From Candidatus Woesearchaeota archaeon (GTDB lineage: Archaea; Nanobdellota; Nanobdellia; SCGC-AAA011-G17; UBA489): DNA of 11,425 nt. This document shows positions 1 to 5,636 of this stretch, in pieces. The number at the start of each line of letters is the position of its first letter. Position 1 is the stretch's first letter. Location of the stretch: the NCBI GenBank assembly GCA_018658955.1, contig JABIPM010000037.1, forward strand, positions 1-11,425, read 5' to 3'. The notes beneath the pieces are model-generated. The model was given only the letters and a program-made list of their open reading frames with translations, did not search any database and was not told the DNA's origin. The translations under genes were made by a program, and so were the position numbers.

Positions 1-1
1 T

Positions 2-574
2 CCAGAAAGACTAGTCATAACAAAATACTATCAATGGATTGAAGCAGTAGAAGAAGCAATTAAAGTATTAGAAAAAACTTGCGATAAAATATATTTAATT
101 GGAAATTCATTTGGAGGAAATCTCGCATTAGTTTCTTCAAACAAATCTAAAAAAATCAAAGGAGTGGTAACTCTAGGCACCCCAATTCATTTCAGAAGAG
201 AAAAAATAAACAGATTTTTTATCTTGCCCATACTCAAAAGAATTAAACTATTTCAAAAAAAGAAATATAAAAAAGGAATAACAAACATTAACAAAAAAAG
301 AGTATGCTACAATTCCATCCCACTAATAGCACTAGGACACCTACTAAAAGTAGTAAACATATCGAAAAAAAGCGTTAGAAATATAAAAAAGCCACTGTTA
401 GTAATCCAGACTAAGAACGACACAGTAGTAGACAAAAGCAGTGGAGAGTATATAATAAACAATTCAAAATCAAAAATAAAAAAATTAGTCACGATTCCAG
501 AGTCATACCATGTATTTATATTAGATAAACATAGGAAAAAAGCGTACGCAGAAATATTAAAATTCATAAAATGA
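2..574 (+). CDS. Alpha/beta hydrolase, carboxylesterase-like (5' end outside window)
   Basis: The reading frame is open from base 2 with no start codon consistent with the fold, so the N-terminus lies upstream of the window. A GNSFGG nucleophile elbow (101-118, Ser codon 107-109) follows a hydrophobic strand, as in alpha/beta hydrolases. The other two triad members are visible: Asp (codon 419-421) in NDTVV after a strand, and His (codon 509-511) in SYHVF followed by LD, a pattern of Est30-like carboxylesterases. The enzyme is probably a cytoplasmic serine esterase or lipase-like hydrolase acting on a small ester; the substrate cannot be told. The region between elbow and Asp is short and lysine-rich, suggesting a small cap. 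It overlaps trmI by four bases (ATGA), so the two are probably co-transcribed and translationally coupled. The ATG at 164 lies after the nucleophile elbow and is not the true start. Confidence 0.85.
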   Translation, partial: PERLVITKYYQWIEAVEEAIKVLEKTCDKIYLIGNSFGGNLALVSSNKSKKIKGVVTLGTPIHFRREKINRFFILPILKRIKLFQKKKYKKGITNINKKRVCYNSIPLIALGHLLKVVNISKKSVRNIKKPLLVIQTKNDTVVDKSSGEYIINNSKSKIKKLVTIPESYHVFILDKHRKKAYAEILKFIK

Positions 575-1284
575 GTAAAATAATAATTGATAAAAAAAAT
601 AAAAGGCATTATTGGGAATCAGGAGACTTACATATAGAAGAAGGATCCATAACAGAAAAAGAAATTAAAAAAAACTGCTCAACAGTTTCAACAAACTTAG
701 GAAAAGTTTTACATAAATTTGAAGCTCAGTTTCCAGACAAAGTTCAAGATCTAAAAAGGGGGCCGGCAACAATAATTCCTAAAGACATTGGAACCATAAT
801 TGCAACTACAGGAATTAATTCAAAAAGTAAAATTGTTGATGCCGGTTCAGGTTCAGGAATACTTGCAGCCTATTTATCGAACATTACAGACAGCGTAACA
901 ACCTATGAAATAAATAAAAAACACTTTAAAATTTCAAAATCAAACCTAAAAAAGATCGGATCCAAAGCGAAAATTAAAAACCAAGATATTTCTGAAGGAA
1001 TAAAAGAGATAAATTTAGATTTAATCACTCTTGATCTTCCAGAACCTGGACCAATTCTAAAACATGCACATACTTCCCTAAAATCTGGAGCATATTTAGT
1101 ATGTTATTTGCCAAGTATAACTCAAGTTCATGAATTAATCAAAGATTCAAAAAAACATAATTTTATTCTAGAAAAAGTATCTGAAACTCTAGAAAGAGAA
1201 TGGACAGTCAAAGATAAAGTTTGTAGGCCAAATCATCAAATGTTAGGGCATACTGCATTCTTAGTCTTCTTTAGAAAATACTAA
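571..1284 (+). CDS. trmI: tRNA (adenine-N1)-methyltransferase, TrmI family
   Basis: This is a class I SAM-dependent methyltransferase of 237 residues, near the usual archaeal TrmI length of about 250. The family makes m1A at position 58, and in some archaea also at 57, in the T-loop of tRNA. An N-terminal segment (about 1-70) resembles the small TrmI beta domain and leads into KRGPATIIPKD, a family signature. The SAM-binding motif I is VDAGSGSG (residues 89-96). Motif IV is LDLPEP (154-159), with Asp155 in the catalytic position. LVCYLPSITQV and, near the C-terminus, CRPNHQMLGHTAFLVFFRK are also typical. One oddity is Gly160 directly after PEP, where many homologues carry Trp. The start overlaps the hydrolase stop as ATGA, which fixes the start. 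Family assignment is strong; the exact target adenines are inferred from relatives. Confidence 0.92.
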   Translation: MSKIIIDKKNKRHYWESGDLHIEEGSITEKEIKKNCSTVSTNLGKVLHKFEAQFPDKVQDLKRGPATIIPKDIGTIIATTGINSKSKIVDAGSGSGILAAYLSNITDSVTTYEINKKHFKISKSNLKKIGSKAKIKNQDISEGIKEINLDLITLDLPEPGPILKHAHTSLKSGAYLVCYLPSITQVHELIKDSKKHNFILEKVSETLEREWTVKDKVCRPNHQMLGHTAFLVFFRKY

Positions 1285-1407
1285 ACCTTTAAAAAACATA
1301 AAACCGACGTACTAGATACCTAATTTTTACCTAATTTACCTATTAAATTTGATACCTAGTACACTATAACATAACAAATCGCCCTTTTAAAGGGTTTCGG
1401 AGCAAAC
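1285..1407 (+). promoter_or_regulatory. Intergenic region with promoter candidates and short repeats before the PIN-ATPase gene
   Basis: No gene is visible in this gap. TATA-like stretches lie at 1288-1296 (TTTAAAAAA) and 1341-1350 (TATTAAATTT). The second would place transcription start near 1373 and give a leader of about 35 bases. Between them are two copies of TACCTAATTT (1317-1326 and 1328-1337) and a partial third copy from 1337. There is an 8-base direct repeat GATACCTA (1315-1322, 1351-1358) and an inverted pair GTACTAG (1309-1315) and CTAGTAC (1356-1362). The region may also hold the terminator of trmI. Function is inferred only from position. Confidence 0.45.
1399..1402 (+). promoter_or_regulatory. 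Shine-Dalgarno-like GGAG before the PIN-ATPase start
   Basis: GGAG ends five bases before the ATG at 1408 and supports that start. It implies a leadered transcript, unlike the endonuclease and secF genes here, whose TATA boxes are so close to the ATG that leaderless mRNA is likely. Confidence 0.6.
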
Positions 1408-3189
1408 ATGAAAACATACGTAATAGACACCTCGGCAATAATTGAAAAGATACCAACTAGAAAGCTTAAGGATAAATCCCTCACATCAGGAAAAATACTA
1501 ATTCCTCACGCAGTTATAGCAGAATTAGAAAACCAAGCGAATAGAGGAAGAGATATTGGATTAATAGGATTAGAAGAAATCCAAGAATTGAGAAGTAATA
1601 AAAAAATAACTTTAGAGTTCATAGGTGAAAGGCCATCAGATCACCAAATCAAACATGCAAAATCAGGAGAGATTGACGCATACATCAGAGACTTAGCAGA
1701 TAAGAATGATGCAATATTAATCACTGCAGACAAAGTTCAAGCAGAATCTGCAAAAGCATTAGGAATTTTAGTTGAATTTGTAGAAGTATCCCAATATGAT
1801 CGAGAATTGAGTATTCAAAAATATATTGATCATGAAACTTTATCCCTTCACATAAAAGAAGGAAATCCAATTCATGCAAAAAAAGGAAGACCTGGAAAAG
1901 TTATTCTGGAGCAAGTTTCTAAAGAAATATTAACAGGTGAAGAAATCCAAGAATTTGCAAAAGAAATAATTGAAAAAACAAAATTAGATCCCAACTCATA
2001 TACAGAAATCTCTAAACGTTGCACAACAGTAGTCCAATATAGAAATTTAAGAATTGTAATAGTAAGGCCCCCAGTATCTGATGGATGGGAGATTACAATT
2101 GTACACCCTATTAAAAAACTAGATATTTCTGAATATAAAATTCCAGAAAACTTAGCAGAAAAAATAGAAAATAAGGCAAGAGGAATTGTAATCTGTGGAG
2201 AAACTGGTTCAGGAAAGACAACTCTGGCACAAGCAATTGCAGAATGGTACGTAAACGATAGAAGAATTGTAAAAACAATTGAATCACCTAGAGACCTACA
2301 ATTACCTGATGCAGTAACACAATACTCCAAGAACTTTACAAGCGAAGGAGAAATTCATGACATCCTATTTTTATCAAGACCTGATAACATTTTATTCGAT
2401 GAAATGCGTTCAACACCAGATTTTCAGCTATACACAGATTTAAGGTTAGCAGGATCAAATATGATAGGGGTATTGCATGCAGCAGAAGCAATTGATGCGG
2501 TGCAAAGATTTATTTCAAGATTAGATATAGGGATGATTCCTAGCGTAGTAGATACAATCATCTTCATGAAAAGCGGAGAGATTGAAAAAGTACTAAATCT
2601 AAAGATGTTAGTTAAAGTTCCAAGTGGAATGACTGAGTCAGATCTTGCAAGACCGATTGTCGAAGTAAGGGATGAATTAACAAATAATTTAGATTATGAA
2701 ATATATACTTATGGAGAACAAACTGTAGTAATTCCTATTTCAAACACATCAACAAAAAGTTCTGGTGCGTTAAAACTTGCAGAAAGAGAAATAGAAAATT
2801 TCTTTTCAAAATATTCTAAATCTGTTCAAGTAGAAGTTCTAAGTACAAACAAGGCAGTCGTTTATGTTCCAGAAAATAAAATTTCTAAAATAATCGGACA
2901 GGCAGGAAAAAACATCACCCAATGTGAAAAAGATTTAGGGATGAGTATTGATATAAGAGAACTCAAAGAAGAAAAAAATCAGGCAGATTTTGATTTGGAA
3001 GAAAATAAAAAAAACTATATCTTTTGCGTAGACCCTGGAACTTCAATTGAGATATATGCAGGAAATAAATTCATTACATCTGCGATTTCTAGCAAAAAAG
3101 GCGAAGTAAAAATCAACAAAAATAGTCTCCAAGGAAAAGATATTACTAAAGCTCTGCATAAGAAAATAAAAATAGAAGTAAAGGCTTAA
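1408..3189 (+). CDS. PIN domain - PilT/VirB11-like ATPase - KH domain protein (archaeal PINA family)
   Basis: This 593-residue protein has three recognisable parts. Residues 1-125 form a PIN nuclease-like domain with acidic residues Asp7 (VIDTSA), Glu39/Glu41, Asp90 (GEIDA) and Asp108 (ITAD). Residues about 200-430 form a VirB11/PilT-type secretion ATPase core with Walker A GETGSGKTT (264-272, Lys270), Walker B ILFDE (Asp331, Glu332) and a His box around His357 (GVLHAAEAIDAVQRF). Near the C-terminus is a KH RNA/DNA-binding segment with IIGQAG (GxxG 497-500). This architecture is conserved across archaea. The Sulfolobus relative PINA was reported as a hexameric ATPase that binds and migrates Holliday junctions with Hjm/Hjc, so a role in recombination or nucleic-acid remodelling is the best guess. 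It is probably cytoplasmic, as no membrane segment is seen. The gene stands alone, with its own leader and SD. All catalytic motifs appear intact. Confidence 0.9.
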   Translation: MKTYVIDTSAIIEKIPTRKLKDKSLTSGKILIPHAVIAELENQANRGRDIGLIGLEEIQELRSNKKITLEFIGERPSDHQIKHAKSGEIDAYIRDLADKNDAILITADKVQAESAKALGILVEFVEVSQYDRELSIQKYIDHETLSLHIKEGNPIHAKKGRPGKVILEQVSKEILTGEEIQEFAKEIIEKTKLDPNSYTEISKRCTTVVQYRNLRIVIVRPPVSDGWEITIVHPIKKLDISEYKIPENLAEKIENKARGIVICGETGSGKTTLAQAIAEWYVNDRRIVKTIESPRDLQLPDAVTQYSKNFTSEGEIHDILFLSRPDNILFDEMRSTPDFQLYTDLRLAGSNMIGVLHAAEAIDAVQRFISRLDIGMIPSVVDTIIFMKSGEIEKVLNLKMLVKVPSGMTESDLARPIVEVRDELTNNLDYEIYTYGEQTVVIPISNTSTKSSGALKLAEREIENFFSKYSKSVQVEVLSTNKAVVYVPENKISKIIGQAGKNITQCEKDLGMSIDIRELKEEKNQADFDLEENKKNYIFCVDPGTSIEIYAGNKFITSAISSKKGEVKINKNSLQGKDITKALHKKIKIEVKA

Positions 3190-3201
3190 AAGAGTCTTAG
3201 C

Positions 3202-3213
3202 TTTTTATTTTTT
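3202..3213 (+). terminator. T-rich probable terminator after the PIN-ATPase gene
   Basis: A run of eleven T broken by one A (TTTTTATTTTTT) starts 12 bases after the stop codon. Archaeal RNA polymerase typically terminates on such U-tracts without needing a hairpin. Confidence 0.6.
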
Positions 3214-3234
3214 CAGTAGAAATAGTGAGGGAAA

Positions 3235-3244
3235 GTTATTAAAG
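3235..3244 (+). promoter_or_regulatory. TATA-like box for the LAGLIDADG endonuclease gene
   Basis: GTTATTAAAG is centred about 29 bases before the ATG at 3269. At the usual archaeal TATA-to-start distance the transcript would begin at or within a few bases of the ATG, giving a leaderless mRNA. No SD-like sequence is present just before the ATG, which fits. A second AT-rich stretch, GGATTAAATA at 3251-3260, is too close to the ATG. Confidence 0.5.
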
Positions 3245-3268
3245 ACTAAAGGATTAAATAAAGAGATA

Positions 3269-4201
3269 ATGCTAAAAAATTATCTACATTTATTAGAAGA
3301 AAATATAAAATTAATTGGAACTAAAAAGATTTTATTAAGATTGCATGCCAAACAAAAAAAATCTTATAAGGAAATCGCAATTCAACTAGGCATAGGTGAA
3401 AGTTCATATAGGCAATATATTCAAGAACTAGCCCATCCGCCAATATGGTTTATAACTAAATTAAAAATTTTAGATTCAAACATATTCTCGAAATTAGAAA
3501 ACACAAATTTAAAATTTACTGCAAGAAAACAGATAACCACACTACCAAAAAACTTGTCTAACGATTTAGCATATTTTATAGGATATCTTCATGGAGATGG
3601 ATTTCTTGGAAGTGATAAAAAAACCGTAGGATTTAGCGACGAATACAAAAATCAATTAATTAAAATAAATGCTATTTGCTTTAAAATATTCAACAAAAAA
3701 GGAAAAATTAGAAAGGTGAAAAGCCCCATAGGGAAAAAGGGAAGTTATCATTTAGAAATAAGACAAAATGTAATCAATTCATTCCTTCATAGAGTTTTTA
3801 AAATACCTAGAGGATTTAAGGATCATTTAGAAATTTCTTCTGAAATCTTTAAAGACAAGAATTTTTTAAAATTTTATTTAATGGGAATCTATGATGCAGA
3901 TGGAACTCTTCCAAAAAATCCAGAAAAAGTAAAACAAAATTTCATAGATGTAGGTGTAAAAAGCAAAAAATTAATGTGTCAAATCAAATTAGCTTTAAAA
4001 AAATTTGAAATAAGTACCTTAAAACTTTATGCAAGAAAGACCAAGAGTATTGCAGGTAAAAAATTTAAAAAACCAAGCACCATATGGGAATTAAGAATAA
4101 GAAGAAAATCTGAAATAATAAGATTTTTAAAAGAGATAGGATTTAATCATCCTATTAAGAAGAAACGAATGAAAAAACTTCAGAAAAAACTGGGCCTGTA
4201 G
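3269..4201 (+). CDS. Free-standing two-motif LAGLIDADG homing endonuclease with N-terminal helix-turn-helix
   Basis: This 310-residue basic protein carries two LAGLIDADG-type motifs: AYFIGYLHGDG (101-111, Asp110) and YLMGIYDADG (203-212, Asp211). Both keep the metal-binding acidic residue, so it reads as an intact single-chain homing endonuclease that would cut DNA as a pseudo-symmetric monomer. Residues about 29-53 (KSYKEIAIQLGIGESSYRQY and following) look like a helix-turn-helix. No host exons or intein splice motifs flank it: it has its own ATG, TATA-like box and stop. Its last three codons and stop lie in the acceptor stem of the downstream tRNA-Arg gene, a ten-base overlap. It could be a mobile endonuclease that targeted the tRNA locus, or a domesticated regulator of the WhiA kind. 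The sequence does not decide between these. Confidence 0.87.
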   Translation: MLKNYLHLLEENIKLIGTKKILLRLHAKQKKSYKEIAIQLGIGESSYRQYIQELAHPPIWFITKLKILDSNIFSKLENTNLKFTARKQITTLPKNLSNDLAYFIGYLHGDGFLGSDKKTVGFSDEYKNQLIKINAICFKIFNKKGKIRKVKSPIGKKGSYHLEIRQNVINSFLHRVFKIPRGFKDHLEISSEIFKDKNFLKFYLMGIYDADGTLPKNPEKVKQNFIDVGVKSKKLMCQIKLALKKFEISTLKLYARKTKSIAGKKFKKPSTIWELRIRRKSEIIRFLKEIGFNHPIKKKRMKKLQKKLGL

Positions 4202-4287
4202 CTCAGCTTGGATAGAGCGACAGACCATAGAACAATGGGTCGAACCTCCTAAGCTGTAGGTCGAAGGTTCAAATCCTTCCAGGTCCG
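4192..4287 (+). tRNA. trnR: tRNA-Arg (anticodon CCT) with a 21-base intron at position 30/31
   Basis: After removal of the intron (4224-4244) the gene folds as a complete 75-base cloverleaf. The acceptor is GGGCCTG with CAGGTCC (one G-U pair) and discriminator G4287. The D stem is GCTC/GAGC. The anticodon stem is ACAGC/GCTGT around loop CTCCTAA, with anticodon CCT at 4248-4250 (reads AGG, Arg). The variable loop is AGGTC and the T stem is GAAGG/CCTTC around TTCAAAT. No CCA is encoded, as usual in archaea. Without intron removal the anticodon stem does not form, because base 4224 (A) would oppose G39. The first ten bases overlap the endonuclease ORF, so any dedicated promoter must sit inside that ORF; CTATTAAGA near 4152-4160 is a weak candidate. 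Confidence 0.93.
4224..4244 (+). other. tRNA-Arg intron with canonical bulge-helix-bulge splice motif
   Basis: The 21-base intron lies between tRNA positions 30 and 31, inside the anticodon stem rather than at the common 37/38. The precursor folds as outer helix GAG/CTC, central 4-bp helix CGAC (4218-4221) with GTCG (4239-4242), and inner helix CCAT (4225-4228) with ATGG (4235-4238) around loop AGAACA. The two 3-base bulges are AGA (4222-4224) and AAC (4243-4245). Cutting after the second base of each bulge gives exactly the exon ends that restore the cloverleaf. The junction cannot be shifted by even one base without changing the exons. No ORF fits in the intron. Confidence 0.9.
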
Positions 4288-4306
4288 CTTTTTAATCAAA
4301 TCCTTC
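4269..4306 (+). repeat. 11-base direct repeat of the tRNA-Arg T-arm
   Basis: TCAAATCCTTC occurs at 4269-4279, in the T-loop and 3' T-stem of tRNA-Arg, and again at 4296-4306 just downstream. It could be a trace of partial tRNA duplication, an old att-like site, or chance in AT-rich DNA. No integrase gene is present in the window. Confidence 0.4.
4289..4293 (+). terminator. T5 tract after tRNA-Arg
   Basis: Five T directly follow GC after the discriminator base. This is a plausible short U-tract terminator for the tRNA-Arg transcript. Confidence 0.45.
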
Positions 4307-4313
4307 AGAAATC

Positions 4314-4322
4314 TTTAAAAAC
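4314..4322 (+). promoter_or_regulatory. TATA box for tRNA-Gly
   Basis: TTTAAAAAC is centred about 28 bases before the first base of tRNA-Gly (4346), the normal spacing for an archaeal TATA box whose transcript starts at or just before the tRNA. On the minus strand the same segment (4326-4317) reads TTTTGTTTTT and could act as a terminator for the surface-protein operon coming the other way. Confidence 0.6.
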
Positions 4323-4345
4323 AAAACATTATACAATTGGAATAT

Positions 4346-4417
4346 GCGCTGGTAGTGTAGTGGTTAGCATCCGAGCTTTCCAAGCTTGGGACGTGGGTTC
4401 AAATCCCGCCCGGCGCA
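4346..4417 (+). tRNA. trnG: tRNA-Gly (anticodon TCC)
   Basis: This is a 72-base gene with a full cloverleaf and no intron. The acceptor is GCGCTGG with CCGGCGC (one T-G pair) and discriminator A4417. The anticodon stem is CGAGC/GCTTG (one G-U pair) around loop TTTCCAA with anticodon TCC, and the T stem is GTGGG/CCCGC around TTCAAAT. No CCA is encoded. It ends one base before the last codon of the convergent surface-protein gene, so the T-rich stretch after it (CTTATTTTTTATT, 4418-4430) serves both as its likely terminator and as the coding 3' end of that gene. Confidence 0.95.
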
Positions 4418-4418
4418 C

Positions 4419-5636
4419 TTATTTTTTATTAATAGATTCAACTGCTTTTCTCAATTTCTTTTCAATATCTGTTTCTTTTTGTTTAACCTTTGAGCCTCTG
4501 GTTGAACCACGAACATAGGTTCTTGAAAAATTTCTTTGTTGAAGTCTTTTTTTCACATTATCTCTCTTAGGAACATAACTTTCTAAATCTGAAAAACCAC
4601 CTAAACTTTTCTTTTTAACATTCTTTGAAGAAGATTTCATGTTAAAATAAAAGAATAAAATCACTCCCAAAAATAAAAGAACTAAAATCAAAACCACAAC
4701 TAAAACCCCCTTACCTGAACTTTCAGGTTCACAATCTTGAGGACAGTTATCTTCAGTTTCTCCCCTTCCACAAATAGAATTAGGACATAACGGTAACTTA
4801 TCGACTCCATCTTTTAATCCATCACCATCACTATCTGGGTTTTTAGGATTAGTTCCTTTCAACAATTCTTCAGAATAAATTAATCCATCGCCATCTTCAT
4901 CACCCAAAGTAGGATCATAACATTTTGCAGGACAAGGACCTCCGCAATCAACATCCCCTTCACCTTGATTTTTAATTTGATCATTACATGTTGGACATTT
5001 AGGACAATTCAATCCCCCACAATCACTAATCACACCTGCACCTAAATCAATTGCCTTTCTTTTTTCATCTTTATCTAAAACTCCATTATTGCAATCATTA
5101 CATTCATTACAAGAACCTCCGCAATCAACTCCTGTTTCATCATCATTTTGTATCCTATCAGTACAGTGTAATGGGACTCCTCCTGCACCCAACACGCAAT
5201 CTTCATCAACCGACCCATCACAATCATCATCTAGTCCATTTCCAGTTCCTTGAGCCCCACATTTTTCAACATCAGGTAACGTAGCATTCATACAATCACC
5301 AGACCAATCTCCATCGACGCAATATTCTTTGCCTTTTTCACAAATACCTGCAGAAGTAAAATTTCCACATTCTCTAAAATCACCTGAAACACATTCACAA
5401 CCTTCATCTTCATAACCATCACAATCATTATCTAATCCATCACCGCACACTTCAACACCAGGTAAGTTCCAACCCATACAAATGCCCCATTGACCATTTT
5501 CACAAGACTGTATCCCATAATTACAAACTCCTAAATCATACTCACCACAAACTCTTTCTTGTCCATCTTGACAAGGAAATGCACTAACAGAAACCACCAA
5601 CAATAAAAAACTAATTAAAAATAATTTAAATTTCAT
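4419..5636 (-). CDS. Cysteine-rich surface protein with MopE-like and calcium-binding repeats, C-terminal membrane anchor
   Basis: 405 residues. A signal peptide (1-19, ending VSVSA) is followed by an outside part with 32 cysteines. Two homologous units at 22-80 and 81-147 share the order C-DG-R-CG, GxC, C, W-G-C, LP-VE-CG and GLD(N/D)DCDG-DE-C, matching putative Cu-binding MopE-type motifs. Three units resembling N-D-E-VDCGG-C-C follow (158-239). Residues 246-280 contain DEDGDG and DSDGDG loops of the thrombospondin type 3 / dockerin-like calcium-binding kind. CPNSICGRGE and CPQDC (284-302) precede a membrane helix at 309-332. The tail (333-405) is basic, Cys-free and probably cytoplasmic. 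It is the second gene of a two-gene operon, its start overlapping the upstream stop as ATGA. Its role is likely cell-surface adhesion, metal binding or structure; the ligand is not known. Confidence 0.85.
   Translation of the reverse strand: MKFKLFLISFLLLVVSVSAFPCQDGQERVCGEYDLGVCNYGIQSCENGQWGICMGWNLPGVEVCGDGLDNDCDGYEDEGCECVSGDFRECGNFTSAGICEKGKEYCVDGDWSGDCMNATLPDVEKCGAQGTGNGLDDDCDGSVDEDCVLGAGGVPLHCTDRIQNDDETGVDCGGSCNECNDCNNGVLDKDEKRKAIDLGAGVISDCGGLNCPKCPTCNDQIKNQGEGDVDCGGPCPAKCYDPTLGDEDGDGLIYSEELLKGTNPKNPDSDGDGLKDGVDKLPLCPNSICGRGETEDNCPQDCEPESSGKGVLVVVLILVLLFLGVILFFYFNMKSSSKNVKKKSLGGFSDLESYVPKRDNVKKRLQQRNFSRTYVRGSTRGSKVKQKETDIEKKLRKAVESINKK

Noticed and set aside
164..574. ATG at 164 as the start of the first gene
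   Set aside because: The frame is open further upstream and encodes the GNSFGG nucleophile elbow at 101-118, so the true gene begins before the window.
1382..1394. CCCTTTTAAAGGG as a terminator hairpin
   Set aside because: The arms leave only one unpaired base, no T-run follows, and it sits directly before an SD and start codon. An operator or chance palindrome fits better.
1872..2330. Minus-strand open frame of 152 codons
   Set aside because: It lies opposite the conserved ATPase core of the PIN-ATPase gene and its protein shows no recognisable motif, so it is a shadow of that gene.
3269..4201. LAGLIDADG protein as an intein or an intron-encoded ORF within the tRNA intron
   Set aside because: There are no intein splice-block motifs and no flanking host protein. 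The adjacent tRNA intron is 21 bases and lies downstream of the gene, not around it.
4192..4287. Unspliced reading of the tRNA with another anticodon
   Set aside because: Without intron removal the anticodon stem has a mismatch at 31-39, the loop lacks T at position 33, and the 3' strand of the stem is displaced by 21 bases.
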